Source: an uncultured Eubacteriales bacterium (GTDB lineage: Bacteria > Bacillota > Clostridia > Lachnospirales > Lachnospiraceae). From it: 64,000 bases of DNA. The DNA lies in assembly GCA_900315015.1 (NCBI GenBank), contig OMXJ01000008.1, positions 1 through 64,000 on the forward strand, in the 5' to 3' direction. Below the pieces are notes generated by a model, which was not told where the DNA came from, did not search any database, and worked only from the letters and a program-made list of their open reading frames with translations. Both the position numbers and the translations under genes were made by a program. Shown in pieces: positions 34,914 through 43,598 of the stretch (positions within the stretch are counted from its first letter, which is position 1; each line of letters begins with the position of its first letter).

Positions 34914-35699
34914 ATGGAATACGGATTAATAGGTGAGACTTTAGGTCACAGCATGTCTCCTGAAATACATGCTAAATTTGCGGATTATAAATACGAGCTT
35001 CACCCCCTTAAGAAGGAAGAACTGGAAGCTTTTATGACAAAAAAGGATTTTAAGGGCATCAATGTTACCATCCCTTATAAAAGAGATGTTATTCCTTACA
35101 TCGACGTACTTGATAAAAAGGCAGAGGAAATAGGCGCCGTTAATACTATTGTAAATAGAGACGGAAAGCTATATGGCTATAATACTGATTTTGATGGTTT
35201 TTCTGCCATGCTCTCCTATAACGGTGTAGATGTATGCGGGAAAAAGGTCCTTGTCCTTGGTAACGGCGGCGTTGCTAAGCCTATACTTTTGTATCTAAAG
35301 CTCCATAAGGCAAAGGATGTCATCATTGTAAAATATAAGGCTGAAGAAGGTGTAATCACCTACGAAGAGGCTGCTAAAGAGCACTCCGATGCGGATATCA
35401 TCATCAATGCCACTCCTGTAGGAATGTTTCCTAAGACAGATGCCACTCCTATAGACATTTCACTCTACCCTTCTCTTTCTGCTGTTATTGACATTATCGC
35501 AAATCCTTCGGAAACAAAGCTCGTTAAAGAAGCTAAAGAGCGCGGCATTAATGCCTTTGGCGGCATTTTCATGCTTGTAGGTCAGGCTAAAACTGCCTGT
35601 GAATATTTCACTGGAAAATCAATAGAAGATAAAGAAATAGTTCCTGTTTATGAGTACATCACAGAATGCACCAACAAAAGGAATTCTATTATTTATTAG
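34914..35699 (+). CDS. aroE: Shikimate dehydrogenase
   Basis: AroE reduces 3-dehydroshikimate to shikimate with NADPH. The N-terminal substrate domain has GETLGHSMSPEIHAKF near residue 7 and GINVTIPYKRDVIPYID near residue 46 with the catalytic Lys; AEEIGAVNTIV and YNTDFDGF follow. The nucleotide domain has LVLGNGGVAKPILLYL near residue 110 and IIINATPVGMFP near residue 163. At 261 residues it is slightly short, with a compact nucleotide domain lacking the usual NR(T/S) signature for NADP. The start is ATG 34914 behind CGGAGGA; the in-frame ATG at 34866 lacks a site. It is the only + strand gene here; aroQ and aroK lie at 41837-42934. Confidence 0.94.
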   Translation: MEYGLIGETLGHSMSPEIHAKFADYKYELHPLKKEELEAFMTKKDFKGINVTIPYKRDVIPYIDVLDKKAEEIGAVNTIVNRDGKLYGYNTDFDGFSAMLSYNGVDVCGKKVLVLGNGGVAKPILLYLKLHKAKDVIIVKYKAEEGVITYEEAAKEHSDADIIINATPVGMFPKTDATPIDISLYPSLSAVIDIIANPSETKLVKEAKERGINAFGGIFMLVGQAKTACEYFTGKSIEDKEIVPVYEYITECTNKRNSIIY

Positions 35700-35727
35700 C
35701 TTAATGATCATAACAAATTTTAAACAC

Positions 35728-35782
35728 AAAAGGGGCTGTCGCTTTAGATGATTAAAACATCTGGGCGAAGCCCCTTTTGTTA
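35728..35782 (+). terminator. Rho-independent terminator of aroE
   Basis: AAAAGGGGCT-g-TCGC...AGATG-attaaaa-CATCT...GCGA-AGCCCCTTTT followed by GTT: a long interrupted stem beginning 29 bases after the aroE stop. Confidence 0.8.
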
Positions 35783-35802
35783 AATACAGTGTTTCAACGC
35801 AA

Positions 35803-35845
35803 AAAAGGGCCTCGCACTAATTACTTAGTGCGACAGCCCCTTTAT
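35803..35845 (-). terminator. Rho-independent terminator of efp
   Basis: Minus strand: GGGGCTGTCGCACTAA-GTAA-TTAGTGCGAGGCCC followed by TTTTTT. Its outer arm AAAGGGGCTGTCGC is the exact inverted copy of the arm at 35729-35742, so the two terminators can also pair with each other over 14 bp. Confidence 0.8.
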
Positions 35846-35936
35846 TATTTATCATAAATATTTCACGCAAGAGTTTTACAACAAAAAATAATGTTCATCC
35901 CATTATTCCTAGTATCGCGTTATTGCTAACTAAAAA

Positions 35937-36494
35937 TTAAACTCTCTTAAGGTACTCGCCTGTACGTGTGTCAATCTGAATCTTGTCTCCAAGGTTAACG
36001 AAAAGAGGAACCATAACCTGTGCACCTGTCTCAACTGTAGCTGGCTTTGTTGCACCTGTTGCTGTATTACCCTTGAAACCTGGCTCTGTGTCTGTAACTT
36101 CAAGCTCTGCAAAGAGTGGTGGATCTACGTTGAAGATGTTGCCTTCGTGTGAAAGCATTGTAACTTCCTCGTTCTCCTTAACGAACTTCATTGCATCACC
36201 GCACTGATCTTCTGTAAGAGCGATCTGGTCGTATGTTTCTGTGTTCATGAAGTTGAACTGATCACCTTCCTTGTAAAGGAACTGCATCTTGATCTTGTCG
36301 ATATGTGCTGTTGGGAACTTTTCTGTTGGACGGAAAGTTGTTTCTACAACACCACCATCAACGATGTTCTTAAGCTTTGTTCTAACGAAAGCTGCACCCT
36401 TTCCTGGCTTAACGTGCTGGAATTCTACAATCTGGTAGATACCGCCATTATACTGAAGAGTGATTCCGTTCTTAAAATCTCCTGCGCTTACCAT
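35937..36494 (-). CDS. efp: Elongation factor P
   Basis: EF-P enters ribosomes stalled on proline stretches and promotes peptide-bond formation. The 185-residue protein has three beta-barrel domains. The modified-residue loop is [19 protein letters not shown] (near residue 30), with Lys at the tip as in Firmicutes EF-P. The C-terminal domain contains [20 protein letters not shown] and [12 protein letters not shown], the family signature. The start is ATG 36494 ([10 protein letters not shown]), 8 bases after AAGGAGGA; the ATG at 36554 is upstream of that site. No epmA/epmB-like modification gene is nearby. Confidence 0.96.
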   Translation of the reverse strand: MVSAGDFKNGITLQYNGGIYQIVEFQHVKPGKGAAFVRTKLKNIVDGGVVETTFRPTEKFPTAHIDKIKMQFLYKEGDQFNFMNTETYDQIALTEDQCGDAMKFVKENEEVTMLSHEGNIFNVDPPLFAELEVTDTEPGFKGNTATGATKPATVETGAQVMVPLFVNLGDKIQIDTRTGEYLKRV

Positions 36495-36656
36495 ATAAAA
36501 ATCCTCCTTAAATATATACAAATCATAATTCTGCGCAAATTTGTAAAACGCCACGAATTATTTTAACATACTGACTTTCATTTTTCAACTACTTTTTATT
36601 TTTTTTTCTATTTTTTCCTTCTACTCCCTTTTTTATCCAGCTTATGTACGCCTTCC

Positions 36657-39245
36657 TTATTCGATTCTTAACCTGTCGACAACACTTACCTTATTCATTC
36701 TGTTATATGCGATAACAGGTATAATGATTACCAGGATCAAAAGAATAGGCAGACAAATAAGATTAGGTAAAAGTGTAAAATTCCAATCGAACATAGGAAC
36801 TTCATTTGCCAAAGCTTTTATGAGTGTAAGGTTAAGAACAGTTGATGCTAAAAGTGATACAACCGCTGACCAGACAAAATATCTGCCTCCTTCTTTCATT
36901 AGGCGTATTCTTTGCTGATCAGGTGTCATTCCGACAGCTTCAAGCATGGCAAGTTCTCTGCTTCTTACAAGGATTGATGTAATAATTGTGTTTGCAAAAT
37001 TCATAAGTCCGATAAGTCCTAATACTACAGAAATAACAGTACCTACAACCTCGAACATTCTACCAAGTGCAGCATATTCATCTGTAATGCTCTCCTTAGA
37101 ATCATAATCCATAGAAGGATTAACTGTCTTTGTGTAATTCTTCAGCCAATCATTTACATATCCTTCCTTTGAATCCTCTACATCCATGATAACTCTCATG
37201 GCATTCCAGTCATTACCGTTAAGTGAGAGGAACTCCTCATCTGAAAGTATGTAATCGCAATCGAACAAGCTATAATGTCTGTATCCCAAAGCAATAGGGA
37301 TTTCAACTACCGCATATACTTCATACTCCTTCACAGGTGCATTATCAAAGCTTTGATACTCAATTTCTTCTCCTGACTCACTTACTGCTGTTTTAGTTTC
37401 AGCGTATTTAGGGTCATAGCTTCTTATGCTGATCTTTTCTCCTAAATCAAAGAAATTAACCTTATCATTATCTGTTCTAAATCTTGTGACAAGTACATAA
37501 TTTCCAGAATTAAATGTATCCCAGTCTATCTTATCGCTACCGTCCTTTGACTCAATAACCTTTAACTTATCTACGGCAAGTTCACCCATGCCGTATGTTT
37601 TTCCATCAAGTGTTTTTGTATCTAAACGATAATCAAGTTCGTCTTTGCGCATATCTTCTGAATATCCATTGCTTGCAAACTTCTCATCAAGCAATTCACT
37701 CTGCAATACATTTTTTTCTATTTTAGCCCATGTCTCTTCACTAAATTCCTGATCACTATCATTCATATAAACAGCGCTGATAGAATTCACGCCATCAAGA
37801 CTATTTAATTCATCCATCAGCTCATGACTTACAGCTTTAGTGTCTGTGTATCTCATACCCGGGGCATCAAGCTTTGCATCCTGGACACTGAAATCAGCAA
37901 TTATAAGATCCTGTACATAATTATCCATGCTGAATCCACTTACAAATCCAAATACACTGTTTAAAATAACGATACCTAATGATATTGAAAGAATTACTAC
38001 AGCTGACTTCTTCTTTGGCTTACCATTTTTGTCATATTCTTCCGTATACTTTACTGTCTCAATAGGAGAAACCTTAGCTGCCTTACGGCATGGCTTTCCT
38101 GAACTAAATATTACTGTCAGATATGAAAAGAGTGCTGCACCTAAAAGCATCCATATATTTAAATGAAGTTCACCTTTTCCTACTGTAATTGTATCAAACT
38201 GTCCAGAAATAACAGGAAGAAGAAACGCTGCTACTAAAACTCCAAGACCCGTTCCAATTGGTATTCCCATTACAGATATGAGATTCGCTCTTTTTATGAC
38301 GATCTTTTCAAGCTGTTTGCTTGTAGTTCCTATAGTCTTAAGAAGACCAAATTCTTTGATATCTGAAATTATGTTGATGTCAAAAATATTATAAATGATA
38401 AGATATCCAGCGAACATGAATATAATTACTAAAACTGCACATATTATTAACACAGAAGGATCAAGGTTACTAGCACCATATGCCCAATTGATACCGTAAT
38501 CGACATCTTCTCTAAGTCCTGTCCTCTTGATAAGATCTCCAACCTTTTTCTCTATACTTATACTGTTTCCAAAATTAAAATCTACAGAGTATCTTCCGAT
38601 TTCATCTCCTGCTACTGCTTTAGAAAAAGGAACTGTTGGAGATGGTGCATACTTTTCCTGAAAAGCCTTAGATACATATATCATCTGTGCCGGACAGATT
38701 GGATCAGCCTCATAGTAACCGCTTACTGTAAATTCATTTGATATAGTTTCTCCTTTAATATTAAGATCTAGTTTGATAGTCTTTCCGGTATCTAATGTCT
38801 CTCCTAAAGCTTCAAGAAGCTTATCACTTACTACGACTTCATTCTCATTAACAGGCATTTTTCCTTTAACAGGATAACTGAAGGAATCTTTTGCATTTTC
38901 ATCTTCTGAATAGTAGCATTCAGAATAGAGCTTTGTAAACTCCTCATTCTCTCCAAATCCTACAAGGATTCTGTATGATACAGACTTAAGCTTTTTATCA
39001 TTCTTTACCTGATTGTATTCTTCCTCAGTAAGGTACTTAAAACCTGCGTGATTTGTAGCGCCTACCTGTCTCATAGTTGCTTCCTGCATTTCATTAATCA
39101 TGCTTCCGCCAACTGAAAACAATGTTGAAAAGAGCAGGCTTGTAAGTATTACAGCAAGAACAAGTACTATATATTTATTTTTCTTTGTTTTCATTCCACT
39201 GTAAGCGAGATTATTTATGGCTTTTCTGTTATTTACCTTATTCAT
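36657..39245 (-). CDS. ABC transporter permease, FtsX/MacB-like
   Basis: Large permease of a MacB/BceAB-like ABC system; such systems export or detach antimicrobial peptides or lipoproteins from the membrane. The 862-residue protein has an N-terminal helix (about residues 24-48), an extracellular domain of about 200 residues, a bundle of helices around 260-400 (VLIICAVLVIIFMFAGYLIIYN and following) as the first FtsX domain, a second helix near 415-440, a second extracellular domain, and the last FtsX domain near 735-860 (VVLGLIGLMNFANTIITSILVRSRELAMLEAVGMT). The two-FtsX-domain layout suggests one chain supplies the whole pore. It follows its ATPase by 102 bases. Confidence 0.9.
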   Translation of the reverse strand: MNKVNNRKAINNLAYSGMKTKKNKYIVLVLAVILTSLLFSTLFSVGGSMINEMQEATMRQVGATNHAGFKYLTEEEYNQVKNDKKLKSVSYRILVGFGENEEFTKLYSECYYSEDENAKDSFSYPVKGKMPVNENEVVVSDKLLEALGETLDTGKTIKLDLNIKGETISNEFTVSGYYEADPICPAQMIYVSKAFQEKYAPSPTVPFSKAVAGDEIGRYSVDFNFGNSISIEKKVGDLIKRTGLREDVDYGINWAYGASNLDPSVLIICAVLVIIFMFAGYLIIYNIFDINIISDIKEFGLLKTIGTTSKQLEKIVIKRANLISVMGIPIGTGLGVLVAAFLLPVISGQFDTITVGKGELHLNIWMLLGAALFSYLTVIFSSGKPCRKAAKVSPIETVKYTEEYDKNGKPKKKSAVVILSISLGIVILNSVFGFVSGFSMDNYVQDLIIADFSVQDAKLDAPGMRYTDTKAVSHELMDELNSLDGVNSISAVYMNDSDQEFSEETWAKIEKNVLQSELLDEKFASNGYSEDMRKDELDYRLDTKTLDGKTYGMGELAVDKLKVIESKDGSDKIDWDTFNSGNYVLVTRFRTDNDKVNFFDLGEKISIRSYDPKYAETKTAVSESGEEIEYQSFDNAPVKEYEVYAVVEIPIALGYRHYSLFDCDYILSDEEFLSLNGNDWNAMRVIMDVEDSKEGYVNDWLKNYTKTVNPSMDYDSKESITDEYAALGRMFEVVGTVISVVLGLIGLMNFANTIITSILVRSRELAMLEAVGMTPDQQRIRLMKEGGRYFVWSAVVSLLASTVLNLTLIKALANEVPMFDWNFTLLPNLICLPILLILVIIIPVIAYNRMNKVSVVDRLRIE

Positions 39246-39347
39246 GTTTGTTCCTCAATCTTAATTTTTAGTCCTTTAATTTGTGACTTTTATTTTTAGT
39301 CTTTTATTTTAGCTTTTGTTTCACCTTTTTATTTCAATCTTTTCTCG

Positions 39348-40010
39348 TTATACGATATGACCATCTTCAATTCTTACAGTCCTATCTGCCATCTGTGCGA
39401 TTTCATCATTATGTGTGATCATTACGATTGTCTGATTGAATTTATGTCCTGTAGTCTTAAGAAGTCCAAGTACATCCTGACTTGTTTTAGTATCAAGATT
39501 TCCTGTAGGCTCATCTGCAAGAATGATTGCTGGCTTTGAAGCAAGTGCTCTTGCAATTGCTACTCTCTGCTGCTGTCCTCCTGAAAGTTTTGGTGGAAGG
39601 AAATTTAGCTTTTTGGATATTCCTAGATTTTCAATAACATTATCAATATATTCTTTATCAATCTTCCTGCCATCAAGCTGAAGAGGAAGAATTACATTGT
39701 CATAAACTGAAATGCTTGGTACAAGATTAAAGCTCTGAAATATAAATCCGATCTTTCTTCTTCTAAAAATGCAGAGCTCATCGCCCTTAAGTTTAGAAAT
39801 ATCCTTATCATCGATTATGATCTTGCCTTCTGTTGGATTATCAAGTCCGCCAAGCATGTGAAGAAGTGTTGACTTTCCGCTTCCGCTTGTACCAATGATA
39901 CTTACAAATTCTCCTCTTTCAACTGATAAGCTTACATCATCAAGTGCTCTAACAAGAGTTTCTCCCTCTCCGTAATATTTCTTAATATGTTCTGCAACTA
40001 AAATACTCAT
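39348..40010 (-). CDS. ABC transporter ATP-binding protein (MacB/LolD-like)
   Basis: ATPase partner of the large FtsX-type permease. The 220-residue protein has Walker [17 protein letters not shown] near residue 38, Q-loop [18 protein letters not shown], signature [15 protein letters not shown] near residue 140, Walker [13 protein letters not shown] and the H-loop MITHNDEIA. The combination of LSGGQQQR and ADEPTGNLD is typical of the LolD/MacB/BceA group. The start is ATG 40010 ([13 protein letters not shown]) with GGAG 11 bases upstream; a further 23 residues to 40079 are unlikely. The two-component genes lie directly upstream in the same orientation. Confidence 0.93.
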   Translation of the reverse strand: MSILVAEHIKKYYGEGETLVRALDDVSLSVERGEFVSIIGTSGSGKSTLLHMLGGLDNPTEGKIIIDDKDISKLKGDELCIFRRRKIGFIFQSFNLVPSISVYDNVILPLQLDGRKIDKEYIDNVIENLGISKKLNFLPPKLSGGQQQRVAIARALASKPAIILADEPTGNLDTKTSQDVLGLLKTTGHKFNQTIVMITHNDEIAQMADRTVRIEDGHIV

Positions 40011-40155
40011 TTTTATTTCTGTCTCCTTTGTAATGTGTTGTTTTTTAACTGTGTTTATAATAACACACCATTCTTTCAAGAACGTTTCTAAAATCTTTCA
40101 TCTTTGAAATAATTAATGGGATATCGCACATTTTTTTGCACGATACCCCATTTAG

Positions 40156-41046
40156 CTATTTTCTTAGATATAATATGAATTCTCCGCCTTCTCTCTTATC
40201 ATTTGGTATAACTTTAATGTAACCATCCTCTTTAGAGAGAATCTCACGTGTAAGATAAAGACCTATTCCAACACCCTCTACCTGCTGATTTCCACTGCTT
40301 CTGTAGAAACGTCCGAATATTCTTGCTGATTCCTCTTCAGAAATTCCCTTTCCCTCATCAACTACATGTATAGCTAGATACATCTCTGTATCAGTTATAG
40401 ATACGGTAACTTTTCCTCCCTCCGGCGAATACTTGACCGCATTATCCAAAACATTGGATAATGCTTCCTGTGTCCATTTCATATCAAAGGACGCTGTTTG
40501 ATTTTCTTTGTATGTAGACTCTGAAACCACCAATTCTACATTTTTTATAACTGCTTTCGGCTTCGCTATGGCCACCGCCTCACTTATCAGTTCATTTACA
40601 TCAGAAGGCTTTGCCACAATTTCAAGCGTTCCGTTTTCTAGCCTTGAAAGCTTTGTAAGTGAGTCAACAAGGAACTCTAACCTCTGATTCTGATTTTTTA
40701 TCTTTTCAGCATACTTTAGGATTTTGCGTGCTGAAGCTGCCACATCCTCCTCTGGCACCTTAGGATCATTTAACATTCGTGCTTCTTCATAGAGAAGCTC
40801 CGTATACATTTTTATATTTGTCATTGGAGTTTTCGTCTGATGCGATATATCAGATATAAACTCTTCAAGCCTATGTCTTTCCGCTTCAAGATTCTGATTT
40901 GATAATACAGACGTTCCTAGAAACGCTTTCCATCTTGATTCGATTCTGGATAGTTTGCTCTCATCATAATTACTTTCACAAAATTTTCCGCTCATAGCTT
41001 CATCAAGCATTTCATCCAATCTGTCTATTGTCTTATTCGAAAACAT
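40156..41046 (-). CDS. Sensor histidine kinase without membrane segments
   Basis: HisKA/HATPase kinase partnered with the adjacent response regulator. The phospho-accepting His is in ISDISHQTKTPMTNI (near residue 72). The ATPase domain has the N-box NVLDNAVKYSPEGG near residue 200, DEGKGIS near residue 230 and GVGIGLYLTREIL near residue 262. At 296 residues it has no hydrophobic helix: the N-terminus is a charged helical segment (MFSNKTIDRLDEMLDEAM). BceS-type kinases linked to such transporters normally have two membrane helices, so this one probably senses from the cytoplasm or through the permease itself. Confidence 0.92.
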   Translation of the reverse strand: MFSNKTIDRLDEMLDEAMSGKFCESNYDESKLSRIESRWKAFLGTSVLSNQNLEAERHRLEEFISDISHQTKTPMTNIKMYTELLYEEARMLNDPKVPEEDVAASARKILKYAEKIKNQNQRLEFLVDSLTKLSRLENGTLEIVAKPSDVNELISEAVAIAKPKAVIKNVELVVSESTYKENQTASFDMKWTQEALSNVLDNAVKYSPEGGKVTVSITDTEMYLAIHVVDEGKGISEEESARIFGRFYRSSGNQQVEGVGIGLYLTREILSKEDGYIKVIPNDKREGGEFILYLRK

Positions 41047-41099
41047 CCCTTCCCCCTCTTATATTATTGCCTGATTGTCCTTTTTAGAATAAATTTACA

Positions 41100-41816
41100 C
41101 TATTCAAATCTATAACCTTGCCCGTAAACAGTATTTATATGCCTTATGCCACTACGGCTTTCTATCTTGCTTCTTAGTCTGGTTACAGTAACTGAAAGTG
41201 CATTTTCTTCCACATATTCTCCGCTATCTCCCCATATTCTTTCAATAAGCGTATTTCTTGTAAGGATCATTTTTTTATTATCCAGGAATACTTTTAGTAG
41301 GCGCTGCTCATTAACACTAAGGAAAATTTCTTTCTCGCCTTTTTTGAATACAAGCTTGTCAAAGTCAAAGGTCATATCATCTATCTGATAAATCGCCGCC
41401 TTCTCTTTTAACTGATTTTCTCTCTTGTCATTTTCCCCCGCATTATTTAACCTTTTGCTGCGACGGATAAGTGCATTTACCCTAGCTCTAAGAACCGCAA
41501 TACTGAAGGGCTTTTTCAAAAAATCGTCAGCTCCCATGGAAAGTCCTGTTACCTCATCCATTTCTAAATCGTTCGCTGTTAGTATCAGTACAGGAACTTC
41601 GCTGCTTTTTCTTACATATTTTAGATAATCATAGCCGCTTCCATCCGGCAGATTAAGATCTAGTATTATAAGATTTATTTCGCCTGCATATTTCATGAAG
41701 CCCTGTTTTGCCGCTTCTATGGTATATTCCTGATAAAAACTATCTGCCGCGTCAGAAATCGATATGGATATTCCTTCACTTAATGATTTATCATCTTCAA
41801 CTATCTGTATTGTCAT
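41100..41816 (-). CDS. OmpR-family response regulator
   Basis: Response regulator probably controlling the downstream ABC exporter. The receiver domain has the acidic pair EDD near residue 7, the phosphorylation site in NLIILDLNLPDGSGYDYL (near residue 51) and the conserved Lys in FLKKPFSIAVL (near residue 103). The C-terminal winged-helix DNA-binding domain (about residues 140-237) has NEQRLLKVFLDNKKMILTR and LSVTVTRLRSKIE with GYRFE at the end. The start is ATG 41816, 7 bases after GGGAG. Between the domains is a Lys/Asn-rich linker (NNAGENDKRENQLKEK). Length is 238 residues. Confidence 0.94.
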   Translation of the reverse strand: MTIQIVEDDKSLSEGISISISDAADSFYQEYTIEAAKQGFMKYAGEINLIILDLNLPDGSGYDYLKYVRKSSEVPVLILTANDLEMDEVTGLSMGADDFLKKPFSIAVLRARVNALIRRSKRLNNAGENDKRENQLKEKAAIYQIDDMTFDFDKLVFKKGEKEIFLSVNEQRLLKVFLDNKKMILTRNTLIERIWGDSGEYVEENALSVTVTRLRSKIESRSGIRHINTVYGQGYRFE

Positions 41817-41836
41817 AAAAACTCCCAAAAAAACAA

Positions 41837-42280
41837 TTAATTATTCGAATTTACGATATCCTTTGCTGCCTCCATTGCGTAAAGGTAACCATTCAATCCA
41901 AGACCTGCAATCTGAGCAGTACATACAGGTGCTGTAACTGAAGTATGTCTGAATTCATCTCTTGTATAAACATTTGAAATGTGAATTTCAATTTTAGGCA
42001 TTGTTACAGATGCAAGTGCATCACGGATTGCATAGCTGTAATGCGTATATGCTCCCGGATTTATTATAATTGCATCAGTTCCATCTGAATATGCCTTCTG
42101 TATCCTGTCTATAATCGGTCCTTCTCCATTATCCTGAAATACTTCTGCTTCTACCTCTAATTCCTCTGCCTTTTTAGCTATGATATCTAGAAGGTAAGCA
42201 TAGTCTTTAGCTCCATATATATTCTTTTCTCTGATTCCAATAAAATTGATATTTGGTCCGTTTATTATAAGCAGCTTCAT
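41837..42280 (-). CDS. aroQ: 3-dehydroquinate dehydratase, type II
   Basis: AroQ dehydrates 3-dehydroquinate to 3-dehydroshikimate, the substrate of AroE. The 147-residue dodecamer-type enzyme begins LLIINGPNINFIGIREKNIYG with the conserved Arg and catalytic Tyr, then NPGAYTHYSYAIRDAL near residue 76 and the catalytic His in EIHISNVYTRDEFRHTSVTAP near residue 102. The start is ATG 42280 behind AAGGAGA; the ATG at 42310 adds ten unneeded residues. A 29-bp tandem repeat separates it from aroK. Confidence 0.95.
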   Translation of the reverse strand: MKLLIINGPNINFIGIREKNIYGAKDYAYLLDIIAKKAEELEVEAEVFQDNGEGPIIDRIQKAYSDGTDAIIINPGAYTHYSYAIRDALASVTMPKIEIHISNVYTRDEFRHTSVTAPVCTAQIAGLGLNGYLYAMEAAKDIVNSNN

Positions 42281-42300
42281 ATTATCTCCTTTTTTTCTTA

Positions 42301-42387
42301 TCACTTTCACTATGATACTTTATTACTTATCATTTTCACGATGATGCTTTATTACTTTTCATTTTCACGATGATGACTTATTTCTTT
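42301..42387 (-). repeat. 29-bp tandem repeat across the aroK stop codon (three units)
   Basis: Units at 42301-42329, 42330-42358 and 42359-42387 (TCATTTTCACGATGATG... on the + strand). The third unit contains the last aroK codons and its TGA, so the array seems to have arisen from the 3' end of the gene itself. It fills the aroK-aroQ gap. Confidence 0.85.
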
Positions 42388-42934
42388 TTCTAAGCTGGGT
42401 CTTTATGTCATCTATCACCTGATACAAGCTTCTTCCGTCTGTCTCAATTATGATATTAGCCGCATCTATGTACATAGGCTTTCTTATTTCTATCATTTTT
42501 TTCGCCTTTTCATACAGCTCTTTTTCACCGCTCCCGGCTAATAAAGGACGCTTATTTACTGCATCATCATTTGCTTCTTCTCTTTCTTTTCTAGGCATAA
42601 GCCTTGAAACAGTAGTCTTTGCATCCGTTTTTAAATAGATGACAGCTCCTGCCTTCTTTAAAAGCTCTCTATTTTCTTCTCTGACAGGCATTCCACCGCC
42701 AGTAGATATAACTGCATTTTTCCACGATGCTGCTTCTCTTATCAGTTCTGTCTCCATATCCCTGAAAGCAGCTTCGCCGTATTTTTCAAATATTTCCGAA
42801 ATCTTCATGCCTGCCTTTTCTTCTATCATTTCATCTGTATCATAGAATTTCATTCCATACAGCTTAGCAAGCTTAATTCCCACAGTAGATTTTCCCGAGC
42901 CCATATATCCTACTAAAATTATATTCTCTCTCAC
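42365..42934 (-). CDS. aroK: Shikimate kinase
   Basis: AroK phosphorylates shikimate at O3 using ATP. The P-loop is LVGYMGSGKSTVGIKLAKLYG near residue 7, the shikimate-binding Asp is in FYDTDEMIEEKAG near residue 31, the Arg is in YGEAAFRDMETELI near residue 55, and GGGMPVREENRELL lies near residue 78. The lid region carries RPLLAG near residue 128. Length is 189 residues, with a longer C-terminus ending KRNKSSS. The start overlaps the yqeG stop by four bases. Grouping with aroQ gives a small shikimate unit. Confidence 0.94.
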   Translation of the reverse strand: MRENIILVGYMGSGKSTVGIKLAKLYGMKFYDTDEMIEEKAGMKISEIFEKYGEAAFRDMETELIREAASWKNAVISTGGGMPVREENRELLKKAGAVIYLKTDAKTTVSRLMPRKEREEANDDAVNKRPLLAGSGEKELYEKAKKMIEIRKPMYIDAANIIIETDGRSLYQVIDDIKTQLRKRNKSSS

Positions 42935-43464
42935 TGTTTTTTCCTTCCAAAATCAGCCTCTGTCTTTTCCGAAAAGAGACATTTTACCTTATAAAGCGCC
43001 ATTACAGGCACTTCGATTATTCTTTTTATTCTTATCTGGATTATTTCCTTTGGAGATATTTTTTTGCATAAAATAGCAAAAATACCTGCTCTTTTTGCCC
43101 CAAGTATGTCGGTGAAAATCTGATCTCCTACGAACACCGTGCTATTTACATCGGTCCCCATCTTCTTCATGCAGGCAATATACCCCTTGGGCGATGGCTT
43201 TCTAGAATGATAGGTATAATCCACCTTTATATTTTTCATGAAGCGCTCTACTCTCGCCTTGTCATTATTTGAAAGTATGCACACCTTAAAGCCCATTTTT
43301 TCAAGGCTTTTTATCAGATTATCACTTTTTGTATTACTATCTGCATTGTCCATTACAAGCGTATTGTCAATATCAAATATAATGCCCCTTACGCCTCTTT
43401 CATACAAGGTCTTATAATCAATTTTATAAGCCGATTTTACATATATATCTGGAAATAATAGCAT
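42931..43464 (-). CDS. yqeG: YqeG-family HAD IIIA-type phosphatase
   Basis: HAD phosphatase of the YqeG group; some members have been linked to phosphatidylglycerophosphate dephosphorylation, but the substrate here is not shown by sequence. Motif I is GIIFDIDNTLVMDNAD near residue 28 with the nucleophile Asp, motif II is CILSNNDKARVERF near residue 60, and motif III/IV is KPSPKGYIACMKKMG with VFVGDQIFTDILGAKRAG near residue 115. The 177-residue protein ends with a basic tail. It is the first gene of the yqeG-aroK-aroQ unit. Confidence 0.92.
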   Translation of the reverse strand: MLLFPDIYVKSAYKIDYKTLYERGVRGIIFDIDNTLVMDNADSNTKSDNLIKSLEKMGFKVCILSNNDKARVERFMKNIKVDYTYHSRKPSPKGYIACMKKMGTDVNSTVFVGDQIFTDILGAKRAGIFAILCKKISPKEIIQIRIKRIIEVPVMALYKVKCLFSEKTEADFGRKKQ

Positions 43465-43526
43465 CCTTGGTCCCCTTTTTTTTAATATTACGACTTATTT
43501 TACTATAATTTTTTTGCTATGTAAAC

Positions 43527-43555
43527 TTGATTTTTCATTATATTTGTGTTAAGAT
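43527..43555 (+). promoter_or_regulatory. Candidate sigma-A promoter upstream of structured repeat copy 2
   Basis: TTGATT (43527-43532), exactly 17 bases, TAAGAT (43550-43555); expected start near 43562, about 37 bases before the structured element. Confidence 0.5.
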
Positions 43556-43598
43556 GCTTTAAGATATTTTTCCATTTACTTTTTTTATATAAATGTTT

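Noticed and set aside
35728-35845. Intact miniature transposon
   Set aside because: Arms of 14 bp exist, but I see no target-site duplication and both halves work well as terminators for the flanking convergent genes.
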